A DNA stretch of 34,176 bases, from the NCBI GenBank assembly GCA_020854255.1, contig JADZFV010000224.1, positions 1 through 34,176 on the forward strand, read 5' to 3'. Shown piece by piece: positions 8,345-16,814 of this stretch (position 1 is its first letter; the number at the start of each line of letters is the position of its first letter). Under the pieces are notes generated by a model, which saw only the letters and a program-made list of their open reading frames with translations, was not told where the DNA came from and ran no database searches. Origin of the DNA: Candidatus Melainabacteria bacterium (GTDB taxonomy: Bacteria > Cyanobacteriota > Vampirovibrionia > Obscuribacterales > Obscuribacteraceae). Both the position numbers and the translations under genes were made by a program.

Positions 8345-9250
8345 TTACGCAATGCCAGCGACGACCACTCTCGGCAAGCCGTTCACATCCTCGATGCATT
8401 CCACTCGATTCATTCCGGCACTGCGCATGATTTTGAGCACTGCATCCGCTTGTCCATCACCCACTTCCACAGCGGCAAATCCAAGAGGCGGCAGCAATTT
8501 AGTGAGTGCAAACTTGGCAAACTGACGGTAGAAACCCAACCCGTCTTCACCCCAGCCAATCAAGGCCGCAGGTGGCTCGAAGTCGCGCACTTCTGGCTCG
8601 AGAGTGTCGTAGATTCGCCTGGGAATATAGGGAGGATTCGAAATGATGGCGTGAAAACCGCTCAGAGTAAATTCGCGGAAATCACATTTGCTCAGAGTCA
8701 GGCGCTGAGAAACGTCATAGGTGCGGGCATTCAGCCGGGCGACATCAAGCGCATCTTGAGAAACATCAAGCCCGACAACCTCCAGGTTGGGAATTTCCCT
8801 GAGCATGGCTACAGAAATGCAACCAGTGCCCACGCCCACTTCCAGTACACGAATTTCGCTGGAAATACCCATGGCAATCAGACGTTTGCTGGTCAGCTCA
8901 AAGAGCGTTTCGGTGTCTGTGCGCGGAATAAAGACGCCCTGGTGCACGACCATTGCCATACCCATAAACCAGCCGTAACCCAGGCAATATTGCAATGGTT
9001 CGCGCTTAACACGCCGCTTCAAGATGCTTTCCAACTCTTCTCGCTCACCAAAATCCAACAATTCATCGAATTTCAATTCGCGCTCGGCCGCGTTCATTCT
9101 CGTCACGTGCTCGATTATCAAGTCCGCCTCACGACGCACTTCGGCCCGCTCAATACCCACATCTTTGAGCGCCTTTACGACCTTTTCGCGAGCCTCCAGG
9201 ATTGTCTGGCAATCGCCAAATGAAAGGTTTGATTCAGTGTCGGGCGACAA
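8345..9250 (-). CDS. prmC: Peptide chain release factor N5-glutamine methyltransferase
   Basis: PrmC uses S-adenosylmethionine to methylate the glutamine of the GGQ motif in release factors. The 301-residue product has an N-terminal helical domain (about 1-100), a SAM-binding motif VLEVGVGTGCISVAML and the catalytic NPPY motif (in SNPPYIPRR). The start is a TTG at 9250 that follows the prfA stop with no gap. It is supported by AAGGAG about 9 bases upstream, inside the end of prfA, which implies translational coupling. It encodes the modifying enzyme of the protein encoded just before it, a common bacterial arrangement. Confidence 0.94.
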   Translation of the reverse strand: MSPDTESNLSFGDCQTILEAREKVVKALKDVGIERAEVRREADLIIEHVTRMNAAERELKFDELLDFGEREELESILKRRVKREPLQYCLGYGWFMGMAMVVHQGVFIPRTDTETLFELTSKRLIAMGISSEIRVLEVGVGTGCISVAMLREIPNLEVVGLDVSQDALDVARLNARTYDVSQRLTLSKCDFREFTLSGFHAIISNPPYIPRRIYDTLEPEVRDFEPPAALIGWGEDGLGFYRQFAKFALTKLLPPLGFAAVEVGDGQADAVLKIMRSAGMNRVECIEDVNGLPRVVVAGIA

Positions 9251-10309
9251 CTAGAGAGACTCCTTCAGCTTCCGCTCGTTGTCGGCCATGATGTTGGCAT
9301 CGATCACCTTCTCCAGATCGCCTTCCAGCACGTATTGCAAATTGAAATTTTGATTGATGCGGTGATCGGTAATGCGATTGTCTTTGAAGTTATATGTGCG
9401 GATTTTTTCCGAGCGATCGCCTGTGCCCACCTGGGCGCGCTTCTCATCCATCAGGGTCTTTTGCTGCGCTTCTAATTCCAGTTTGTACAACTTGGCACGC
9501 AGGATTTGTTTGGCCCGTTCTTTATTCTGCAATTGACTTCTCTCTTCAGAGCAGGCGACCATCAAACCGGACGGCTTGTGCACGATACGCACGGCAGTCT
9601 CCACCTTGTTTACGTTCTGACCGCCGGCACCACCGGAGCGCATGGTGGTGATTTCGAGATCCTTGTCGTTAAGCTGCACATCGACTTCGTCGGCTTCCGG
9701 CATCACTGCCACCGTCGCGGTCGAAGTATGCACGCGTCCTGATGCTTCCGTAGCCGGAACGCGCTGAACGCGATGGACGCCCGATTCGAATTTCATGCGA
9801 CTGTACGCTCCATCGCCTTTGAAAGCGATGATCACTTCTTTGTAGCCACCCACTTCCCCCTCGTTTTGCGAGGCCACTTCAGGCGTCCAGCCCATCTTGT
9901 CGGCATAACGCAAATACATGCGCAAGAGGTCGCCGGCGAAAATCGACGCTTCGTCGCCACCGGCGCCGGCTCGAATTTCCACCATGATGTCTTTGTCATC
10001 ATTGGCGTCTTTCGGCAAGAGTTGGATTTTCAGGCGTTGAGACAAATCCTCTTCTTTCTCTCTCAACCCGGCCAGCTCGCTTTCCGCCATCTCCTTGAGC
10101 TCTTTATCGCTCTCGTTTTTGACCATGTCCTCGGCGCCTTTCATGTCCTTTTCAACACGCTGGTAGTCATGAAAGAGCGAAACAGTTTTCTCCAGATTTC
10201 TCAGAGTCCTGTAATCCGCAGTCGAACCTGGATTGGCTGCGAGCTTCTCTTGAAGCTCGTTGTAAACCTTCTCAATCTCTTCAAGTTTTTCAACAAAATG
10301 CGCTTCCAT
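9251..10309 (-). CDS. prfA: Peptide chain release factor 1
   Basis: RF1 recognises UAA and UAG stop codons and triggers peptide release. The 352-residue product has the PAT anticodon-like tripeptide in [10 protein letters not shown], which distinguishes RF1 from RF2, and the [10 protein letters not shown] catalytic loop. I chose the ATG at 10309 ([13 protein letters not shown]), with GAAGGGA about 7 bases upstream, rather than the frame start at 10333. The gene heads the - strand group prfA-prmC-hslO. No rpmE is found upstream, although that neighbour is common elsewhere. Confidence 0.96.
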   Translation of the reverse strand: MEAHFVEKLEEIEKVYNELQEKLAANPGSTADYRTLRNLEKTVSLFHDYQRVEKDMKGAEDMVKNESDKELKEMAESELAGLREKEEDLSQRLKIQLLPKDANDDKDIMVEIRAGAGGDEASIFAGDLLRMYLRYADKMGWTPEVASQNEGEVGGYKEVIIAFKGDGAYSRMKFESGVHRVQRVPATEASGRVHTSTATVAVMPEADEVDVQLNDKDLEITTMRSGGAGGQNVNKVETAVRIVHKPSGLMVACSEERSQLQNKERAKQILRAKLYKLELEAQQKTLMDEKRAQVGTGDRSEKIRTYNFKDNRITDHRINQNFNLQYVLEGDLEKVIDANIMADNERKLKESL

Positions 10310-10723
10310 AACAAATCCCTTCTTTGAGTGCATAAGCCTGATTTCGCCCCGGGCGACAGACCAATCAAGTACGCCTTTGCATGCACTTTGGCGAGAACCA
10401 CTTTTGGGGCGGAAAACTGGACGCGCAGGCAGGACAAATTGACGAATTCAAAGCTGAGAAATCGGCTCTGGAAAACTCTTGCCGTCCAGGCGTCGCTATA
10501 CCCGACCGTGTTTGGCTTCTGCAAACGCGCAAAACGGTGATTGGCGACATCGCCTCTAACCCGACGGACTGGCTACAACATTTTTTCTTGCCCTTGCTGA
10601 GACTTCTCTTTAGATATTACGACAGGTTTTCAGGCGGTGCCATATGTCCGCAACAAAACCGACACGTATGAGCATGACTTAACTCGCACGAAAATAGCTG
10701 TTATTGCCTAGCTAATTAAAACT
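10310..10723. other. 413-base intergenic region upstream of prfA
   Basis: No supported gene. The several short open frames have no recognisable composition or motifs. The region should hold the prfA promoter on the - strand, but I see no -35/-10 pair I would defend. The end nearest the tRNA carries a weak terminator-like stem, listed separately. Confidence 0.4.
10691..10714 (-). terminator. Weak terminator candidate after tRNA-Ser
   Basis: On the - strand, 9 bases after the tRNA discriminator base, TAGCT (10710-10714) can pair with AGCTA (10695-10699), followed by TTTT. The stem has only 5 bp and a 10-base loop, so this is weak. Confidence 0.35.
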
Positions 10724-10811
10724 CGGAGAGGGAGGGATTCGAACCCTCGCTGCGCTTTTGACACAGACAGTCTTTCCAGGACTGCACGATAGACCACTCC
10801 GACACCTCTCC
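10724..10811 (-). tRNA. tRNA-Ser(GGA)
   Basis: The - strand folds as an 88-base class II tRNA. The acceptor stem is GGAGAGG/CCTCTCC with discriminator G, as expected for serine. The anticodon stem CAGTC/GACTG has loop CTGGAAA with anticodon GGA. A long variable arm and the T arm GAGGG-TTCGAAT-CCCTC follow. The 3' CCA is not encoded and must be added after transcription. It reads UCC and UCU codons. Confidence 0.95.
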
Positions 10812-10828
10812 AGGTGATCCGAAAGGGC

Positions 10829-10834
10829 ATTATA
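10829..10834 (-). promoter_or_regulatory. -10 box of the tRNA-Ser promoter
   Basis: A perfect TATAAT on the - strand ends 18 bases before the tRNA 5' end, which fits a short tRNA leader. The -35 is poor; the nearest fits are TTCGGA at 17 bases or CGGACA at 15 bases. Confidence 0.55.
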
Positions 10835-10888
10835 TCTCAAAGCGAAAGCTGTCCGAAATTGTAAGGGCGACGCCGTGAGTCTCCCGGT

Positions 10889-10916
10889 TTAAAAAACCAA
10901 TACATCGGCACCGACG
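10889..10916 (-). terminator. Terminator candidate after tpiA
   Basis: On the - strand, about 70 bases after the tpiA stop, a 5-bp stem (CGTCG 10912-10916 with CGATG 10903-10907, one G-T pair) is followed 6 bases later by TTTTTT. It is short and imperfect, so confidence is low. Confidence 0.35.
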
Positions 10917-10985
10917 ACACAATCCATCGCCCCAACTTCCTCTCAGGCAATGAATATACTTTTCGCAAGCAGGCGGCGCAGGCGT

Positions 10986-11813
10986 CTAAACTTTGGAAAG
11001 CGAATCTTTTGTTGTTTTTGCCGTGCCCTGGACTCGTTTCTGAGCGGCCTTTACAAGCGGCAGGAATTCCTCAGCCTTGAGGCTGGCTCCTCCGACCAGG
11101 GCTCCATCGATTTCGGGCTTGGCCATTTGCTCCTCGATATTGGCGGGCTTGACCGACCCGCCGTAAAGCAAGGGCACCTGCTCAGCTCGCGCCGAGTGAC
11201 CGCCTTCCTTGTAGAGGTCGGCGATTGTGGCGCGGATTTGACCAAGAACGCGATCTGCTTCATCCGCTTCACAAACTTTGCCCGTGCCGATCGCCCAGAC
11301 AGGCTCATAGGCAACAATGATGATGTCCAGCGCCGCAGGCTCAATCTCGGCCAGCGCCGCTGCCACCTGGCGCCTCACAACCGAGTCGGTCAGCCCGGAC
11401 TCCCGCTCGTCAAGCGTTTCGCCCACACAAACGATGGGGATGAGCTTGTGCGCAAGCGCCGCTTTCAAGCGCTGATTTACCGTTTGATTGGTTTCTCCAA
11501 AAAATTGCCGTCTTTCGGAATGTCCGATTAGAACGTACTTAACGCCCAAATCCAACAGCATGAGCGGAGAGACTTCACCGGTGAAAGCGCCGTCGTCGCG
11601 CCAATCCATGTTTTGAGCGCCTACAGCGATGCTCGATCCTCTGACGCTTTCTATGGCCGCTTCTATAGAAGTGAAAGGCGGGATAAGAACTACTTCAGGA
11701 AGATCCTTCTCTCCCTTGATCCCGGCGGCAACGGCAGAAGCCAGCTCAGTTGCCTCTTTACGGGTTTTGAACATCTTCCAGTTGCCGGCAATAATCGTTT
11801 TACGTTTAGTCAC
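10986..11813 (-). CDS. tpiA: Triosephosphate isomerase
   Basis: TpiA interconverts dihydroxyacetone phosphate and glyceraldehyde 3-phosphate in glycolysis. All family motifs are present: GNWKM with Lys13, IGHSERR with His98, AYEPVWAIGTGK with the catalytic Glu170, and YGGSVKPAN and GGASL for phosphate binding. I chose the GTG at 11813 (VTKRKTIIAGNWKM), with GGGAGAT upstream. The frame is open to 11897, but the extra 28 residues are not family-like. The resulting 275 residues exceed the usual 250 by a C-terminal Lys/Thr/Ser-rich tail of about 20 residues. The gene stands alone, divergent from the TPR-cobS pair. Confidence 0.95.
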   Translation of the reverse strand: MTKRKTIIAGNWKMFKTRKEATELASAVAAGIKGEKDLPEVVLIPPFTSIEAAIESVRGSSIAVGAQNMDWRDDGAFTGEVSPLMLLDLGVKYVLIGHSERRQFFGETNQTVNQRLKAALAHKLIPIVCVGETLDERESGLTDSVVRRQVAAALAEIEPAALDIIIVAYEPVWAIGTGKVCEADEADRVLGQIRATIADLYKEGGHSARAEQVPLLYGGSVKPANIEEQMAKPEIDGALVGGASLKAEEFLPLVKAAQKRVQGTAKTTKDSLSKV

Positions 11814-12185
11814 TGCCCCATCTCCCACAAAGACTGGTAATAACTTGAAAGGGTCGCCGTAAGGCGGCTCAGTATGGTGTTCTACGGGCGCTGCCAATAT
11901 ATGAAGGATAAATTTTACTCCCTTTCGAGAGCTGGGAAGGCAAGTGTTGCTGAATTTGCAACCATGCCGCCAGTTTTGTGTACTGACGCTGTATTAAAAA
12001 ACAAGCGCCTGAGTAAGCGCCGTCTCGGTCCAGACGGTCCAGGCGGTCAATGAGAATTAGGTACAATCATTCAGTCAAAAGCCAGGATGCGGGCGGCTTG
12101 ATTCGCCGGCATGAGGCGCCTTTAAGAAGTTCTTACCATAGAGAAGAAATCGCTCGCGCCGGCAATTGATTTGTGAGGATGTTTC
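11814..12185. other. 372-base divergent intergenic region, tpiA / TPR gene
   Basis: This gap must carry two divergent promoters. The best single element is TACAAT (12062-12067) on +, without a convincing -35. A perfect 6-bp hairpin CCGTCT/AGACGG (12020-12037) precedes it. No gene is seen. Confidence 0.4.
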
Positions 12186-13475
12186 GTGAGCCAAGAGGAA
12201 GCCAGTTCAAGCAATTTGCACGCACTGGTGGCGGCGCAAAAACTGCTCGACGACGGTAAGCTCGACGAATGTCTTGCCGCGGCCAAAGCCTATTGGTTGA
12301 GAAACCCTGAGGATTCGCGAGCAGTGATGCTATTTGCTCGTCTGATGGACGAAGCCGGGCGCAGCGATCTTGCCTTAAAACTAGAACGCCTTGCCAACTC
12401 AATTTCCGCAGAACCGGTTGAGAAAGCGGAAAGCAAATTGACCACAGAAATGTTCGAAACCGGCCATGCTCTTATAGATGTTCGCCAAAACGAGCTGGCC
12501 GCCATGCTCCTGGAGATCTGCGCAAAAGTGCATCCCGGAGAGCCTGTAATCAATTACGAGCTGGGATTCTCTTTGATGTCGCTAGGTCGCTACCACAAGG
12601 CAACCAGGTATTTCGAAAGAGCGCGAGAAAAACAGGGAGACTTTGATACCACGCTCAACCTCTCCGTTTGCTACAGCTTGACCAGACGAATCGATGAAGC
12701 GAAAGAAATGCTCAAGCTGCTTGAAGATCTCGCGCAAGAAGATGACGAAAAAAAAGAATTAGCGCATCGAAAGACGGTTCTCAAAAGAATCGAGCGCATG
12801 CAGAACAAGTCGGTTTTCACTTACAGAGACTGGCTCTACATTTTGTATGGCTCAATTTTGCTTCGCCCGCAAATCGAAAAAGGAAAAACCGTCGAAGGTC
12901 CGCAAAAAATCGCCATGACTCTGGCACTTCTGAAGGGAGTCTTTCAAGGACTGCGTGTGGATGTAGAGATCGTTGAGTACTACAGCACCTATTCTCGCCC
13001 ACTGGCCAAAATTCTCGCCGATCTTCTTTCTGTCTCCTCAGACAGTTACAAAGGTCCCAACCGTCCCGAGAGAACGCTTTTGGTGATGTCCTGGGCGGCA
13101 GACATAATCGGTCCTCATCGCTCCTTTATGGAAAACAATTATCAAAGATTGCTTTTCGCTTATGGACTGCCGATGCAAGAACCATTGCCTGTGACACCGG
13201 ATGTGGTGGGAGCATTCATGGAAGAGCTCTTCATGCCCTGGTCGGAAAACGTCCAAAAGGGCTCGAGCACAGACTCTATTGCCGAAACGATTATCGAGAA
13301 AGCGCTGGCTCTGGAAAGCGATCCGGACTTCATCAATCAAATCGAAGAGGCAGTCAACTATTACGACGAAAGACGCGAATTTCTAGTCCTTTCAAACGGC
13401 TCGGTCTTTCCCGAGCGTCCGGAATACTCTGCCGAGGTGCATGAGAGCATAAACCTGGAGATACCCAGTGTCTAA
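12186..13475 (+). CDS. TPR-containing protein of unknown function
   Basis: This is a 429-residue soluble protein with no signal peptide. The N-terminal half is made of TPR-like helical pairs (about residues 10-75 and 95-195; for example INYELGFSLMSLGRYHKATRYFERA). The C-terminal half (about 205-429) is helical, has no repeat I recognise and contains conserved-looking blocks such as VMSWAADIIGPHRSFMENNYQRLLFAYGLP. The GTG at 12186 has GAGGA 7 bases upstream. The gene overlaps cobS by 8 bases, so the two are translationally coupled. Whether it takes part in cobalamin synthesis is unknown; nothing in it suggests catalysis. Confidence 0.88.
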   Translation: MSQEEASSSNLHALVAAQKLLDDGKLDECLAAAKAYWLRNPEDSRAVMLFARLMDEAGRSDLALKLERLANSISAEPVEKAESKLTTEMFETGHALIDVRQNELAAMLLEICAKVHPGEPVINYELGFSLMSLGRYHKATRYFERAREKQGDFDTTLNLSVCYSLTRRIDEAKEMLKLLEDLAQEDDEKKELAHRKTVLKRIERMQNKSVFTYRDWLYILYGSILLRPQIEKGKTVEGPQKIAMTLALLKGVFQGLRVDVEIVEYYSTYSRPLAKILADLLSVSSDSYKGPNRPERTLLVMSWAADIIGPHRSFMENNYQRLLFAYGLPMQEPLPVTPDVVGAFMEELFMPWSENVQKGSSTDSIAETIIEKALALESDPDFINQIEEAVNYYDERREFLVLSNGSVFPERPEYSAEVHESINLEIPSV

Positions 13476-14229
13476 GCATTTGAGACGCTTGAAGATGACC
13501 TTGTCTTACGTCACTTGCCTGCCGCTGTCTCGCATCGATTTCAGCGAACCTCTTCTTTTGCACGGGCTTTCAAAATACCTTCCTTTAGCCGGGCTGATAA
13601 TCGGCACCATGCTTTTTACGTTAAATGGCGCTCTGGCAATGTCAAAAGCGGAGCCGATCGTATCTGCATTTCTGCTCACTGTCGCCTGGCTGATTCTAAC
13701 AAACGGTCTGCACTTCGATGGATTGATGGATACAGCAGACGGTATCTTTTCCCATCAAAGCAAAGAGCGCATACTGGAAATCATGTCCGACAGCCGGGTG
13801 GGAAATTTCGGCGCCATCACCGGTCTTATAGTCCTTATCGGCAAGTTGGTCACTATCTACTCCCTGACTGGCGCGTCTTTAGGCGCCTGCCTGATTGTAA
13901 TTCCGGCCTGGTCTCGCTGGTGCGAACTTTATGCCATCGGCAAATTTCCATACGCCAAAGAAGAAGGAAAAGGCAAAGTTTGGCACGACACCACAGTGTT
14001 TCCCACTGATCTTCTCAAAGGAGCAATGCCACCGCTGGCAGTGACAGCCGCTTTTGGGCTGGCTGGTTATCCCCTGGTCTGGTCGGCTATGTTTTATTGC
14101 ATCGGCTCAGGCATCATTTTCAGTCATATCATGAATCGCAAGCTGGGCGGTCAGACCGGCGACACTTACGGAGCCACTGTTGAAATGTCCGAGCTGTGCT
14201 GCCTTGCGGCACTGGCGGTTTTCGCTTAA
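13468..14229 (+). CDS. cobS: Adenosylcobinamide-GDP ribazoletransferase (cobalamin synthase)
   Basis: CobS is the integral membrane enzyme that joins adenosylcobinamide-GDP to alpha-ribazole in the last steps of cobalamin assembly. The 253-residue product has five or six hydrophobic segments and the family signature LHFDGLMDTADGIFS (about 86-100), followed by RILEIMSDSRVGNFGA. The acidic D-x-x-x-D residues of the signature bind the Mg-diphosphate. The GTG at 13468 lies inside the end of the TPR gene (overlap 13468-13475) and has GGAG about 7 bases upstream. No other cobalamin gene is in the window, so this is an isolated copy of one pathway step. Confidence 0.93.
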   Translation: MSKHLRRLKMTLSYVTCLPLSRIDFSEPLLLHGLSKYLPLAGLIIGTMLFTLNGALAMSKAEPIVSAFLLTVAWLILTNGLHFDGLMDTADGIFSHQSKERILEIMSDSRVGNFGAITGLIVLIGKLVTIYSLTGASLGACLIVIPAWSRWCELYAIGKFPYAKEEGKGKVWHDTTVFPTDLLKGAMPPLAVTAAFGLAGYPLVWSAMFYCIGSGIIFSHIMNRKLGGQTGDTYGATVEMSELCCLAALAVFA

Positions 14230-14246
14230 GATTTGAATTGACAGGC

Positions 14247-14289
14247 TATTCGATAAAATATCCTTTGATATCTCCACACCGAGTCTCCC
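14247..14289 (+). promoter_or_regulatory. Upstream block shared by both retropepsin-domain genes (copy A)
   Basis: The AT-rich stretch TATTCGATAAAATATCC...TGATATC...CACCGAG directly before the first gene matches, with few changes, bases 15555-15599 before the second gene. It probably holds their common promoter, but I cannot assign exact -35 and -10 boxes. TTGACA occurs at 14238-14243, poorly spaced from the TA-rich boxes. Confidence 0.5.
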
Positions 14290-15498
14290 ATGCCAACTGC
14301 TTCATCGACCACAAAGTACAGCGCCGTTAGTATGTTGTGCAGTTTGGTCTTGGCTGCTGCATTGCCCGGTCATTCGGCAACCGGCTTGCAGCAGGGAGTC
14401 ACTCTATACAAGCAAGGAAAGTATGCCCAGGCGGCTAAAGTATTCGAGGCTGCTTGTCGTAATCCTGTTTGCGATCCCAATACCCTCTATTATTACGCCC
14501 TGACTTTGCATCAGCTAGGCAGTTACGACAAAGCCAAAATCGCATATCAAAGAGTGGCTCGCGAGTATCCCGGCTCACCGGCTGGACTAATGGCAGGACA
14601 GGCACTTTCCAGCTTTGCTACCGGTGGTCGAGCAGGCTCCGGAGATGGTAGCACCACTGGTGGCGCAGCGGAAAGCGGAGAAAATCTTCCGGAACAAGCA
14701 AGAGTCTACTACACCCCCAGTCACTCCGGGCAAATAATTGTCGATGGATACGTCAATAACCGGCAAATCAAAATGCTCTTTGACACCGGAGCAGAGTCTT
14801 GCGCTTTCGGTAAAAACCATTTGAAAGAGCTGGGTATTCCGGCACCCACAGGCATAGCGACCTCGAAAACGAGAGGCGTCGGGGATAGCGGTCTGATCGA
14901 TACCTGGAATACGACCGCAACCATAAAAGTGGGAAACATTGAAAGAAAGAATGTACCGATATCGGTTCAAGAAGTAATGGTCGGAGATCCATTGCTGGGG
15001 CAGACATTCTTCAAGGACTTCACGTACACGATCGATAATGGCAGCAATTCAATTCAATTTAATCGCAAGAAAAGAATGCCCGCTGTTTCTTACTCTCGCG
15101 GATCAAGCAGCAACGGCACAGATCGCAACTCAATCCCGTTTTTCAAAGTGGGAAATACCATTATGGTGACCGGCTTCGTCAACGGAAAGTCCATGCGGAT
15201 GATATTCGATACCGGTGCCGACCACACAGTCTTCGCGTATGCTGACATGAAAAATCTCGGTATTGCGATTCCTGATGACGCTCAGGAAGTTGTTCAAACT
15301 GGTGTCGCGGGCGACACTACCGGCGTGATGTTCAAAATTCAGAGGATGATCGTCGGTCCAATCGATCGCGCCGACTTCAATATCAGCGTCTTACACGGAT
15401 TCGAGGCCGGACACCCGCTGATTGGCCGGTCCTTTTTAGGTGAATGGCAATACACCATAGACAACGACGCCAATATCATTCACTTCCTCAGGCGCTAG
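14290..15498 (+). CDS. Secreted TPR protein with two retropepsin-like protease domains, copy A
   Basis: The product has 402 residues. Order: a signal peptide (1-30, LAAALPGHSA), a TPR-like helical region (31-110; GVTLYKQGKYAQAAKVFEAA), a Gly/Ser linker (111-130), and then two retroviral-type (clan AA) aspartic protease domains, about 135-258 and 282-402. Each has a catalytic motif, FDTGA (Asp165 and Asp307). Each also has the downstream hydrophobic-Gly motif of the fold, PLLG (234-237) and PLIG (376-379), and ends with a ..YTIDN.. strand. Retropepsins need two DTG loops per active site and usually form dimers. A single chain with two intact loops could form an internal pseudo-dimer, as in pepsin. 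Export to the periplasm or outside is expected. The substrate is unknown. Confidence 0.88.
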   Translation: MPTASSTTKYSAVSMLCSLVLAAALPGHSATGLQQGVTLYKQGKYAQAAKVFEAACRNPVCDPNTLYYYALTLHQLGSYDKAKIAYQRVAREYPGSPAGLMAGQALSSFATGGRAGSGDGSTTGGAAESGENLPEQARVYYTPSHSGQIIVDGYVNNRQIKMLFDTGAESCAFGKNHLKELGIPAPTGIATSKTRGVGDSGLIDTWNTTATIKVGNIERKNVPISVQEVMVGDPLLGQTFFKDFTYTIDNGSNSIQFNRKKRMPAVSYSRGSSSNGTDRNSIPFFKVGNTIMVTGFVNGKSMRMIFDTGADHTVFAYADMKNLGIAIPDDAQEVVQTGVAGDTTGVMFKIQRMIVGPIDRADFNISVLHGFEAGHPLIGRSFLGEWQYTIDNDANIIHFLRR

Positions 15499-15523
15499 GC
15501 ACAGACTAAAATCCGGTCGGCAA
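15475..15523 (+). repeat. 49-base exact direct repeat (copy 1): gene end plus neighbour remnant
   Basis: This stretch is identical to 16791-16839. It covers the last seven sense codons and the stop of the protease gene and 25 bases beyond. The last 18 of these (15506-15523) equal the 3' end of the convergent gene at 16822, here without the rest of that gene. Confidence 0.95.
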
Positions 15524-15554
15524 ACACCGTTTTACTTAAAGATGACTGCGGCCG

Positions 15555-15599
15555 TATCCGATAATATATTCTCTGATATCGCCACCGAGAGTTATCAAC
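15555..15599 (+). promoter_or_regulatory. Upstream block shared by both retropepsin-domain genes (copy B)
   Basis: TATCCGATAATATATTC...TGATATC...CACCGAG is the homologue of 14247-14289 and lies directly before the second gene. Its retention suggests that both copies keep the same control. A GAGAG about 9 bases before the ATG may be the ribosome-binding site. Confidence 0.5.
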
Positions 15600-16814
15600 A
15601 TGCCAGCCGTTCCGTGGACGACAAAGTTTGGCGCCGCCCTTCTCTTGAGCAGTCTGTTGCTGGCTCTTGCTTTGCCCAGTCAGGCGGCAATCAGTGCAGC
15701 GGAAGCGATTGCGCTTTACAATAAAGGAAGGTATGCAGAGGCAGCCAATGCTTTCGCTGCAATTTGCCGAACTCCCGGAACACATCCCAACACTTATTAC
15801 TACTACGCGCTGACTTTGCACCGGTTGGGAGACAAAGAAAAGGCCAGACGCATTTATCTGCGGCTTACTCAGGTGTTTCCCAATTCTCAGGCCGCGGAAA
15901 TGGCAAGGAAAGCCCTCGCTGCATTCCCGACAACCGGCAGAACTTCCAGTAACGGCAGTGGTGGCGCCAGCAGTGGCACTGTCAATTACTCCGATACGGA
16001 GAACCTTCCGGAATCTTCAAGGATCTATTTTAAGCCTGACTCGACCTCGCAAATGATTATCGACGCTTATGTAAATAATCGCCCCATCAAAATGCTCTTC
16101 GACACGGGAGCGGACGGCTGCGCATTTGGGAAAAACCATTTGCGTGAAATTGGCATGGCAATCCCTACAGGCAAACCCAGCTACCAATCGACAGGCGTTG
16201 GGGAGCAAGGAAAAATCGACACCTGGGAAACAAGGGCGACAATAAGAGTTGGAAACATCGAGCGCAAAAACATCGAGATCGGCGTGCAGGAGCATCTAAC
16301 CGGAGAGCCCTTGCTGGGGCAAAACTTTTTTAATGCCTTTACTTACACCATCGATAAAGGCAGCAGTTCAATTCTGTTTACACGCAAGCGACGTGCCGTG
16401 GACTCCTCCCGCTCCGGTAGTTCTTCAGGCGGCATAGACAGAAATTCAGTTCCATTCGAAAAAGTGGGCAATTCAATAATGGTTGTCGCCAGTGTAAACG
16501 GTAGACCGATTAAAGCCATTTTTGATACTGGAGCAACCAATACTGTATTCGCTTATGGCGACATGAAAAACCTGGGTATCGAGATACCCGCTGACGCAGA
16601 GCCGACAATGGGAATCGGCATCGCCGGCCCAACCAGAGGCGTTGCATTCAACGTGCAAAGGATGACCTTGGGTCCAATAGACCGAGCAGATTTCAACATC
16701 AGCGTGTTGAATGGCTTTGACGCCGGACACCCACTGATTGGGCGGTCCTTTCTAGGTGAATGGCAATACACTATAGACAACGACGCCAAAATCATTCACT
16801 TCCTCAGGCGCTAG
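15600..16814 (+). CDS. Secreted TPR protein with two retropepsin-like protease domains, copy B
   Basis: This 404-residue paralogue of copy A has the same architecture: a signal peptide (1-29, LALALPSQA), a TPR-like region (30-110), a Ser/Gly linker, and two retropepsin-type domains. The catalytic FDTGA motifs have Asp168 and Asp309 (the second reads FDTGATNT), with PLLG (237-240) and PLIG (378-381). The signal peptide, linker and flap regions differ clearly from copy A. The last 45 residues are almost identical, and the DNA is exactly identical for 49 bases across the stop, so the 3' part is either younger or homogenised by gene conversion. It converges on the gene at 16822 with a 7-base gap. 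The two copies may cleave different targets or act in sequence; that is inference. Confidence 0.88.
   Translation: MPAVPWTTKFGAALLLSSLLLALALPSQAAISAAEAIALYNKGRYAEAANAFAAICRTPGTHPNTYYYYALTLHRLGDKEKARRIYLRLTQVFPNSQAAEMARKALAAFPTTGRTSSNGSGGASSGTVNYSDTENLPESSRIYFKPDSTSQMIIDAYVNNRPIKMLFDTGADGCAFGKNHLREIGMAIPTGKPSYQSTGVGEQGKIDTWETRATIRVGNIERKNIEIGVQEHLTGEPLLGQNFFNAFTYTIDKGSSSILFTRKRRAVDSSRSGSSSGGIDRNSVPFEKVGNSIMVVASVNGRPIKAIFDTGATNTVFAYGDMKNLGIEIPADAEPTMGIGIAGPTRGVAFNVQRMTLGPIDRADFNISVLNGFDAGHPLIGRSFLGEWQYTIDNDAKIIHFLRR

Noticed and set aside
8450-9223. 257-codon open frame on + opposite prmC
   Set aside because: Antisense to prmC, which has NPPY and a SAM motif; the + translation shows no domain.
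14290-16814. Retropepsin motifs as sign of a retroelement
   Set aside because: No reverse transcriptase, integrase or long terminal repeats are near. The proteins have bacterial signal peptides and TPR helices, so they are cellular.
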